Source: Actinomycetes bacterium
GTDB lineage: Bacteria; Actinomycetota; Acidimicrobiia; IMCC26256; JANYLB01
Reading direction: 5' to 3'
DNA length: 54,051 nt
NCBI GenBank assembly: GCA_025363815.1
Contig: JANYLB010000042.1
Coordinates: 1 to 54,051 of the forward strand
The notes under the pieces are model-generated. The model was not told the DNA's origin and made no database searches. It saw only the letters and a program-made list of their open reading frames with translations. The first letter of the stretch is position 1, and the number at the start of each line of letters is the position of its first letter. The translations under genes and the position numbers were made by a program. This document shows positions 6,789 to 13,232 of the stretch, piece after piece.

Positions 6789-8483
6789 GTGTCCGATCGG
6801 GTCGAGTTCGTGTGCAACGGGGAGCTGGTGGCGGTCGACGCCGAGGCGGGCGAGATGCTGCTCACCGTGTTGCGTGAGCGTCTGGGGGTCACCTCGGCCA
6901 AGGACGGATGCGCCCCCCAGGGCCAGTGCGGGTGTTGCACCGTGCTCGTCGATGGCGACGCTCGCGTCGCGTGCGTGACCCCGATCGCTCGGATCGCGGG
7001 CCGGTCCGTCACGACGCTCGAAGGGCTCGATGAAGATGTCACGGGTCCACTCGCGGCCGCGTTCGTCGCCACCGGTGGTTCCCAATGCGGGTTCTGCACG
7101 CCGGGGATCTTGATGCGGATGGTTGCGCTGCGGGCCAAGAACAAAACGACGCCTTTGGATATTGACCGGGCGCTTGCCGCGCACCTCTGTCGGTGCACCG
7201 GCTGGCAGACGGTGTACGAAGGGCTGGGAGCGCCGGCGCCGGCATCGACGCCGCGGAGCCTGAGCAATGCGGCTGAGCGCGCCTCTCTAGAGAGCGGGAA
7301 TTCGCAGCGGGTCGCGTCCGACATCCCACTCGGACATGGTGGCTTCGCCGATGACAGCGCGCCGCGAGACTCGCTGGTTGCGGTCCCGCTCCCACCGGGA
7401 AGCGACGCGGCGTTCGTCGAGGCGGCCGGGATCCGATGGGTCGTCGGTCAGTCGCTGACCGAGGCGCGCGCGCTGGCGGGGAAGGTGCAGGGACGCCGCA
7501 CGACCGTCGAGGTTCGGCCACCGCTCCCATTGCCGCCCCTTCCCCCCGGCGGGGTGCGACTGGCGACTAGCTGGGTCGAACCGGCCTACCTCGAGCCCGA
7601 CGCGTCGTGGTGTGAGCCGGGAGGCGTCCCTGCATCGGCCCTCGCGAACGGAGGCGCGTTCGGCGGTAAGGAGTCGTCGCCGGTCGAGGGCGCGGCGCGG
7701 GAGCTCGCTGACCGCTTCGGCCGAACGGTGCGCACGATCTTCTCGCGCGAAGACGTCGTGCGGCTCGGCCCCAAACGCGCTCCTGTCTCCGGTGCGGCGG
7801 TCTTTCGAAACGGGCGTCTCGCGATAGCGGGGACCGCGCTGGGCGTGTTGGGGCCGTCGCCATCGAGCTACACGTTCGGGCTCGATTCCGCCTGGGAAGC
7901 CATCCTGCCGAAGGAGCTGTTCGCATCGCCGCGTCTGCGCGCCGCGGGCTTGGCCGAACAAGCGCTGCTCGTCGAGGGTGCGATCGATGCCGCGGGGATC
8001 GCGCGGTCCGACTTCGTGGATGAGACAGGGCCGGTGCTGCTCGACACCGCGGTACTCGAAGCTAGCGGTGCGAGCGCCGGAGCGCGCGTGAAAGTCGACG
8101 GTTCCACCGGCTCGATCTCGCGAATCGAGGTGCGGGTCTCGGCCGGTGACCCACTCGACGAAGTGGTGTTGCGTTCGTACGCGATCGGCGCGACGCACAT
8201 GGCGCTCGGGTGGGTGCTGACCGAAGGACTGGCCATCGATCCCGAGACCGGCGTGGTGCACGACCTGACCATCCGGTCGTTTGGCATCATCAGGCCGAAG
8301 GACGTCCCTCCTATCGACATCACGATCATCGACGACGGGGGACCCCCGCTCGCCGCCAGCTCCGATGCAGTGTTCGCGGCGGTCGCCGCGGCGACGTGGA
8401 ACTCGATCAGTCGTTCCGAGGGAACACGGCCCGATACCTTCCCTGCGCTCGGCACCCGCGCCTCCCAAATGCTCCGACGATGA
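6789..8483 (+). CDS. short 2Fe-2S / molybdopterin-binding fusion, xanthine dehydrogenase family
   Basis: A 564-residue single-chain member of the xanthine dehydrogenase/aldehyde oxidase family. Residues 1-145 hold both [2Fe-2S] sites: C41, C47 and C50 in GCAPQGQCGCCTV with C62, and C100, C103, C134 and C136 (CGFCTPG and CRCTG). The rest is a reduced molybdopterin subunit with GGAFGGKES at about 288-296 and SREDVVRLGPKR after it. It spans about 385 residues where family members usually have over 700. The region expected to carry the catalytic GVGE glutamate reads GPPLAASSDAVFAAV, so that Glu appears absent. No FAD subunit gene is adjacent. GTG 6789 has GGAGG five bases upstream. It may be a degenerate or electron-transfer form. 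Confidence 0.75.
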   Translation: MSDRVEFVCNGELVAVDAEAGEMLLTVLRERLGVTSAKDGCAPQGQCGCCTVLVDGDARVACVTPIARIAGRSVTTLEGLDEDVTGPLAAAFVATGGSQCGFCTPGILMRMVALRAKNKTTPLDIDRALAAHLCRCTGWQTVYEGLGAPAPASTPRSLSNAAERASLESGNSQRVASDIPLGHGGFADDSAPRDSLVAVPLPPGSDAAFVEAAGIRWVVGQSLTEARALAGKVQGRRTTVEVRPPLPLPPLPPGGVRLATSWVEPAYLEPDASWCEPGGVPASALANGGAFGGKESSPVEGAARELADRFGRTVRTIFSREDVVRLGPKRAPVSGAAVFRNGRLAIAGTALGVLGPSPSSYTFGLDSAWEAILPKELFASPRLRAAGLAEQALLVEGAIDAAGIARSDFVDETGPVLLDTAVLEASGASAGARVKVDGSTGSISRIEVRVSAGDPLDEVVLRSYAIGATHMALGWVLTEGLAIDPETGVVHDLTIRSFGIIRPKDVPPIDITIIDDGGPPLAASSDAVFAAVAAATWNSISRSEGTRPDTFPALGTRASQMLRR

Positions 8484-8547
8484 GTCGGCGGGCATCGAAG
8501 TCGAGATTGAGGCGTGGACATTGAGGCCGCCGGCCTGATCCGAGCGG

Positions 8548-8553
8548 TAGAGT
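8548..8553 (+). promoter_or_regulatory. -10-like hexamer before the 47-residue ORF
   Basis: TAGAGT ends 8 bases before GTG 8561, where no ribosome-binding site is visible. It supports leaderless expression of the small membrane protein but has no clear -35 partner. Confidence 0.25.
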
Positions 8554-8560
8554 CGCGGCC

Positions 8561-8704
8561 GTGCTCGGACCTGTATTGATCGTGATCACGCTCGTGCTCG
8601 CAGTTCCCGTGGCCGTGATGGTCGGCGGGATGATCTGGAGCGCCCTGCTGGGCTTCCTACTCGTCGGCGATGCCGAACGGCGCGCCGAGGCTCAACCGAG
8701 CTGA
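8561..8704 (+). CDS. 47-residue membrane protein, unknown function
   Basis: A short GTG-started frame encoding one long hydrophobic stretch (GPVLIVITLVLAVPVAVMVG, then MIWSALLGFLLVG) and a charged tail DAERRAEAQPS. It ends one base before the convergent GlnR-like gene ends. Its composition is clearly membrane-like rather than random GC-rich translation, and a -10-like TAGAGT precedes it. I do not recognise a family. It could be a real small membrane protein of one or two helices, or a chance frame. I lean to real. Confidence 0.55.
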   Translation: MLGPVLIVITLVLAVPVAVMVGGMIWSALLGFLLVGDAERRAEAQPS

Positions 8705-8705
8705 G

Positions 8706-9425
8706 TCAGGCGTCGTCGACCGGTTCGGTGGATTCGGAACGACTCCCGGGAAGTCGGGCCTGGCCGAAGCGGTAGCCGACTGAGCGCACCGTTTGGATCA
8801 GATTGGCGTGCTCCTCGCCGAGCTTGGCCCGGAGTCGACGTACGTGCACGTCCACCGTGCGGGCACCGCCGTAATACTCGTAGCCCCACACGCGTGACAG
8901 CAACTGCGCGCGCGTGAACACCTTCACCGGGTGCGTAGCGAAGAACTTCAGGAGCTCGTACTCCATGTACGTGAGGTCGAGCGGCTTGCGACCGAGCGCG
9001 GCCTGATACGTCTCGAGGTTCAGGACGAGGTTGCCGTACTCAACGATCTCGGGGCGAGTTCCCTTGCCGTTGCGCCAGAACAGATGGCGGAGTCGAGCTT
9101 CGAGCTCCTTCGGGTGGAACGGCGACAGGCAGAAGTCATCGAAGAGGTCTTCGCGGAGCTCTAGCTCGCCGAGCTGGGCCCCGCTGATGAGCAGCAGCGT
9201 CGGCGCGACGGTGGCGTCGCGCTTGCGCAATGAGCGACAGATCCCGAACGCGGCCTCGGTGTCGTCTTCCGCGCACACGACCGCCCCGGCCCAGCCGTCG
9301 GTCGGCTCGGATTGCGCGGCGACGGCCGCGTTCGAGACGGCCTTCCACGGGTGGCCGGCAAGATCGAGCGTCTGCGCCAGCAGCGGCGGCGGCGGGTCGG
9401 GAAAAACGAGAAGGGGTTCCATCAA
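8706..9425 (-). CDS. glnR: GlnR-like orphan OmpR-family regulator
   Basis: A 239-residue response-regulator-like protein. The N-terminal receiver (1-125) is divergent: the usual acidic cluster and a VLD-type phospho-acceptor strand are not evident, as in actinobacterial GlnR, whose receiver does not rely on ordinary phosphorylation. The C-terminal winged helix (about 135-225) is well conserved, with LDLTYMEYELLKFFATHP, SRVWGYEYYGG, RTVDVHVRRLRAKLG and VRSVGYRFG. No histidine kinase gene is adjacent. The gene sits directly downstream of glnA2, and the glnA divergent promoter carries an 11-bp-phased GlnR-like box. These support assignment as the global nitrogen regulator. Start may be either of two adjacent ATGs (9425 or 9422). 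Confidence 0.82.
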   Translation of the reverse strand: MMEPLLVFPDPPPPLLAQTLDLAGHPWKAVSNAAVAAQSEPTDGWAGAVVCAEDDTEAAFGICRSLRKRDATVAPTLLLISGAQLGELELREDLFDDFCLSPFHPKELEARLRHLFWRNGKGTRPEIVEYGNLVLNLETYQAALGRKPLDLTYMEYELLKFFATHPVKVFTRAQLLSRVWGYEYYGGARTVDVHVRRLRAKLGEEHANLIQTVRSVGYRFGQARLPGSRSESTEPVDDA

Positions 9426-9440
9426 CGATGCACCGTGCGC

Positions 9441-10766
9441 TCAGAGGGTTCCCAGGTAGCGGTCGAGCTCGAACGGAGTGACGTAGGCGGTGTATTCGGA
9501 CCACTCCTTGCGCTTGTTCTTGATGAAGTACTCGAACACGTGCTCACCGAGCGTCTCGGCGACGAGCTCTGAGCTCTCCATGATCTCGAGTGCCTCCGCG
9601 AGAGACTGTGGAAGTGAGCCGATCCCTTCGGCGTGCCGTTCCTCCGGAGTCATCTCGTAGATGTTGTTCGTCGCCTCGGGCGGGAGGTCGTAGCCCTCCT
9701 CGATCCCTTTGAGGCCGGCCGCGAGCATCACCGAGAAGGCGAGATAGGGGTTGCAAGCGGGATCGGGTGAGCGGAACTCGATGCGGGTGGAGCTCTCCTT
9801 GCCCCGCTTGGGAATGGGTACGCGAACGAGCGCTGACTCGTTGTTGCGCGCCCAGCAGACGTAGGTCGGTGCCTCGTAGCCGATTATCAATCGCTTGTAC
9901 GAGTTGATCCATTGGTTAGTCACTGCGGTGATCTCCCCCGCGTGACGGAGCAACCCGGCGATGAAGTGCTTGCCGACCTGCGAGAGACCGTAGGGATCGC
10001 CGGGGTCGTGGAACGCGTTGACGTCGCCCTCGAACAACGAGAGGTGCGTGTGCATCCCCGAGCCGAATGCGCCTTGGATCGGCTTCGGCATGAAAGTCGC
10101 GTATACGCCCTGCGACTGGGCGACCTGCTTCACGATCAACCGGAACGTCATCACGTTGTCGGCCATGGTGAGCGCATCCGTGTAACGCAGATCGATCTCG
10201 TGCTGACTCGGTCCGAGCTCGTGGAAGCTGTACTCGACGGGGATGCCCATGGCTTCGAGCATCAGGATGGTCTGCTTGCGCAGATCGCTCACCATGTCGC
10301 CGTGGGTGAGGTCGAAGAACCCTGCGTGATCGAGCGGCTCGGGCGACTCGGCTGAGCGGAAGTAGAAGAACTCCATGTCGGGGCTCGTGTAGAAGGTGAA
10401 GCCCTTATCTCTGGCCCGGTCGAGGTTCCGCTTCAACACGTACCGCGGGTCACCGTCGAACGGCTCTCCCGAAAGGTTCTGGATGTCGCAGAACATGCGC
10501 GCGACCGGGGCGTCGTCGCCGCGCCAAGGGACGATCTCGAACGTGTTCGGATCGGGCACGGCGAGCATGTCGGATTCCTGCACCCGGCTGTATCCCTGTA
10601 TCGACGAGCCGTCGAACGTCATGCCCTCTTCGAGGGCCGACTCGAGCTCTGCCGGCGTGATCGCGAAGCTCTTGAGGAAGCCGAGTACGTCGGTGAACCA
10701 GAGGCGCACGAACCGCACGCCTCGTTCCTCGACCGTCCGCAGCACGTAGTCCAGCTGTTGGCGCAT
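9441..10766 (-). CDS. glnA2: type I glutamine synthetase, GlnA2-like
   Basis: A 441-residue glutamine synthetase I (ATP-dependent ligation of ammonia to glutamate, or of a related amine). Catalytic landmarks are FDGSSIQGY, SHEL-type FHELGPSQHEIDLRY, GSGMHTHLSLF and NSYKRLI. The region that carries the adenylylated Tyr in GlnA1 reads NNIYEMTPEER instead, as in the alpha subtype, so control by GlnE is unlikely. It is closest to mycobacterial GlnA2, whose N-terminus matches a start at ATG 10766 (MRQQLDYVLRTVEERG). GGAG lies 7 bases before that ATG, whereas the GTG at 10802 has none. It is followed by the GlnR-like gene at 15 bases and is probably co-transcribed. GlnA3/4-type polyamine ligases are a less likely alternative. 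Confidence 0.93.
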   Translation of the reverse strand: MRQQLDYVLRTVEERGVRFVRLWFTDVLGFLKSFAITPAELESALEEGMTFDGSSIQGYSRVQESDMLAVPDPNTFEIVPWRGDDAPVARMFCDIQNLSGEPFDGDPRYVLKRNLDRARDKGFTFYTSPDMEFFYFRSAESPEPLDHAGFFDLTHGDMVSDLRKQTILMLEAMGIPVEYSFHELGPSQHEIDLRYTDALTMADNVMTFRLIVKQVAQSQGVYATFMPKPIQGAFGSGMHTHLSLFEGDVNAFHDPGDPYGLSQVGKHFIAGLLRHAGEITAVTNQWINSYKRLIIGYEAPTYVCWARNNESALVRVPIPKRGKESSTRIEFRSPDPACNPYLAFSVMLAAGLKGIEEGYDLPPEATNNIYEMTPEERHAEGIGSLPQSLAEALEIMESSELVAETLGEHVFEYFIKNKRKEWSEYTAYVTPFELDRYLGTL

Positions 10767-10864
10767 CCCTGTGCTCCGGTCGTTGTGGCCGCCGATTGTC
10801 ACGAAGAGTAATTCTCGCAGGTCGCGCGTGGATTCCGAGGCCGGGCGGCCTATCCCCAGGGTCG

Positions 10865-10902
10865 TTCACGCGAGCTTTACAGAGATCGAACGAAGCTGAA
10901 AT
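10865..10902. promoter_or_regulatory. candidate GlnR-binding box between glnA2 and glnA1
   Basis: Half-sites TTCAC (10865), TTTAC (10876), CGAAC (10887) and GAAAT (10898) are each separated by six bases, an exact 11-bp phase. This fits the actinobacterial GlnR consensus gTnAC-n6-GaAAC and the mycobacterial AC-n9-AC pattern: three AC dinucleotides nine bases apart, then AT. It lies 99 bases from glnA2 and 158 bases from glnA1 in their shared divergent region. The remainder of that 293-base region (10767-11059) contains a 7-bp GC-rich hairpin at 10950-10968 and the glnA1 ribosome-binding site. Confidence 0.5.
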
Positions 10903-11059
10903 GCGCTACTAGGAGCTTCGACCCCCAAGCGCCGTGTCGTGCCCCGGGCGCGGGCGCTGTCCGCCCGCCTAGATTCCGGTCGCGGCACGGCGAGCAGGTC
11001 TTGGTTTCGCGTGGAGAACGGCAGCAAGATCCGCATACCGGCGATGAGGAGGAAGCGAA

Positions 11060-12490
11060 GTGGCGACACCTGGCGACGTGCTCAAGACGGTGAAGGATGA
11101 AGGCGTCGAGATCGTCGACGTCCGGTTCTGCGATCTGCCCGGACTGATGCAGCATTTCTCGATCCCCGCGCATCAGCTCACTGAAGACGTGTTCGAAGAG
11201 GGTCTCGGGTTCGACGGATCGTCGATCCGCGGGTTTCAGGAGATTCAGGAATCCGACATGCTCCTGCTCCCCGACCCGGACACCGCGGTGATCGACCCGT
11301 TCCGCGTGCACAAGACGTTAAACATCAACGCGTTCGTGAAGGATCCAGTGACCGGCGAGTCGTACTCGCGTGATCCGCGCTACATCGCGAAGAAGGCCGA
11401 GGACTACCTCAAGAGCACCGGTATCGCCGATACCGCGTACTTCGGCCCCGAAGCCGAGTTCTACATCTTCGACTCTGTGCGCTTCGACCAGAACCAGTAC
11501 TCGGGCTACTACTTCCTCGACTCGGTCGAAGGCGTGTGGAACTCGGGGCGCGAGTTCGAGCTCGACGGCAGCCCGAACCTCGCCTACAAGCCCCGCTATA
11601 AGGAGGGCTACTTCCCGGTTCCGCCGATGGACTCGTTTCAGGATCTGCGTTCCGAGATGGTTCTCACGCTCGAGAAGGTCGGGATCTCGATCGAGGTGCA
11701 GCACCATGAGGTGGGCACCGCCGGTCAGGCCGAGATCGACATGCGCTTCGACACGTTGACGACGATGGCCGACAAGCTGATGCTCTACAAGTACGTCGTC
11801 AAGAACGTCGCGCGCGAGAACGGCTTGTCGGTCACGTTCATGCCGAAGCCCCTCTTCCAAGACAACGGCTCGGGCATGCACGTGCACCAGTCATTGTGGA
11901 AGGGGGGTGAGCCGCTGTTCTTCGACGAGAAGGGCTACGCCGGTCTCTCCGATCTGGCGCGGTGGTACATCGGTGGTCTGCTCAAGCACGCGAAGGCGAT
12001 CTGCGCGTTCACCAACCCGACGACGAACTCGTACAAGCGGTTGGTGCCGGGCTACGAAGCGCCGGTCAACCTGGTGTACTCGCAGCGGAACCGATCGGCA
12101 TCGGTGCGCATCCCGCTCTACTCGAAGAGCCCGAAGGCCAAACGCATCGAGTTCAGGTGCCCCGACCCGAGCGCCAACCCGTACCTCGCGTTCGCGGCTC
12201 TGCTGATGGCCGGCCTCGACGGCATCGCCAACCGGACCGAGCCGCCCGCGCCGGTCGACCGCGATCTATACGACCTCCCCCCAGAGGAGTTGGCCAAGGT
12301 CCCCCAGGTTCCGTCTTCGCTCGACGAAGCGCTCGACGCGCTCGAAGCGGATCACGAGTTCCTGCTCGCCGGTGGGGTTTTCACGCCCGACGTGATCGAC
12401 ACCTGGGTCTCGTACAAGCGCGAGAACGAGATCAACGCGGTGCGCCTCCGTCCTCACCCGTGGGAGTTCTACATGTACTACGACATCTGA
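11060..12490 (+). CDS. glnA: type I glutamine synthetase, adenylylatable GlnA1
   Basis: A 476-residue glutamine synthetase I-beta, the main ammonia-assimilating enzyme. Conserved motifs are [46 protein letters not shown] and [13 protein letters not shown]. The adenylylation loop is present as DLYDLPPEE, with Tyr404 the expected target of GlnE, encoded 750 bases downstream. The GTG start at 11060 is preceded by AGGAGG at 11047-11052. It is divergent from glnA2 and shares the candidate GlnR box. Chain length and motifs match mycobacterial and streptomycete GlnA (GlnA1). Confidence 0.96.
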   Translation: MATPGDVLKTVKDEGVEIVDVRFCDLPGLMQHFSIPAHQLTEDVFEEGLGFDGSSIRGFQEIQESDMLLLPDPDTAVIDPFRVHKTLNINAFVKDPVTGESYSRDPRYIAKKAEDYLKSTGIADTAYFGPEAEFYIFDSVRFDQNQYSGYYFLDSVEGVWNSGREFELDGSPNLAYKPRYKEGYFPVPPMDSFQDLRSEMVLTLEKVGISIEVQHHEVGTAGQAEIDMRFDTLTTMADKLMLYKYVVKNVARENGLSVTFMPKPLFQDNGSGMHVHQSLWKGGEPLFFDEKGYAGLSDLARWYIGGLLKHAKAICAFTNPTTNSYKRLVPGYEAPVNLVYSQRNRSASVRIPLYSKSPKAKRIEFRCPDPSANPYLAFAALLMAGLDGIANRTEPPAPVDRDLYDLPPEELAKVPQVPSSLDEALDALEADHEFLLAGGVFTPDVIDTWVSYKRENEINAVRLRPHPWEFYMYYDI

Positions 12491-12660
12491 CCCCTCCGAA
12501 CTGGGCTCGGGCCGCTCCGGAACGACGGGCATCGCGCGCTGCGTAGTCGTCTTATATCGAAGCGTGGTATCAGGCGTTCCGTGCACAAAAATTCCGTCTG
12601 TACGGTTGCGCGCCCGTCGCGCGCTGAGTGAAGATCTTCAGCGACGACGGGGGGACGGGC

Positions 12661-13218
12661 ATGCAGGACACATGGACCAAGATGGGTCGACTTCCGGACT
12701 CGGTTCGGGCGGCGACCATCGGGATCGTGCTGCTCGCGCTAGCGCTTTGTGCCTGGGCGCTTACACCGGGACACGACGGGCGCCGGGTGCCGGTCGCTCC
12801 CGTCTTCCAGTCGGAGACCAGTTCTGGTGGCTCCGCGCCGGTAGCCGCCTCGGGCGCCGAGACGACGATCGCCACTGTGGTGTCGGTGGCTCAGGTCGAC
12901 GGCGCGGGTTCGCAATCGATGGACGTCTCGGCCGCCTCGTCGGCGAGCGCGCCACACTCCGACGTGAACGCAACGGCATCCGCCGATCAATCGTCGACCC
13001 AGACGAACCACGGGACCGGGTCGGTCAACACCAGCGAGTCGACCAGTGAGCATCACTCCTCGACGACGACCTCCGGCGACGGCTTGACGTCGGTGCACGT
13101 CGAGGTCAACAGGACGAGCTCAAACGCAGTTGTCTCGAGCGGCCCTGATCAGGGCAACGGATCGACCTCGAACGTCGTCAGCCACATCTCGTCGCACGTC
13201 GGGAGTACGGCGGGCTGA
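12661..13218 (+). CDS. Ser/Thr-rich membrane-anchored or exported protein, unknown
   Basis: A 185-residue protein with one hydrophobic segment near the N-terminus (AATIGIVLLALALCAWAL). A low-complexity extracytoplasmic tail rich in Ser, Thr, Ala and Gly follows (for example TSESTSEHHSSTTTSGDG), with no Cys after the membrane segment. No enzymatic motif is visible. ATG 12661 has a GGGGGGA purine run five bases upstream; a GTG at 12628 would add 11 residues. The tail looks like an unstructured wall-spanning or glycosylated linker. It lies between glnA1 and glnE, where no such gene is expected. The 170-base gap before it has an A/T-rich patch at 12551-12558 (TTATATCG) that could belong to its promoter. 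Confidence 0.6.
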   Translation: MQDTWTKMGRLPDSVRAATIGIVLLALALCAWALTPGHDGRRVPVAPVFQSETSSGGSAPVAASGAETTIATVVSVAQVDGAGSQSMDVSAASSASAPHSDVNATASADQSSTQTNHGTGSVNTSESTSEHHSSTTTSGDGLTSVHVEVNRTSSNAVVSSGPDQGNGSTSNVVSHISSHVGSTAG

Positions 13219-13232
13219 TCGCGCGCGCCGGC

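Noticed and set aside
6789-8483. A frameshifted or interrupted full-length xanthine dehydrogenase
   Set aside because: The frame is continuous and the neighbouring frames do not carry the missing molybdopterin motifs, so a frameshift does not explain the short length. An internal deletion remains possible.
10950-10968. A 7-bp GC hairpin in the glnA1 leader as a riboswitch or attenuator
   Set aside because: The stem is short and GC-rich, as expected by chance in this DNA. No U-tract or known glutamine aptamer pattern was recognised.
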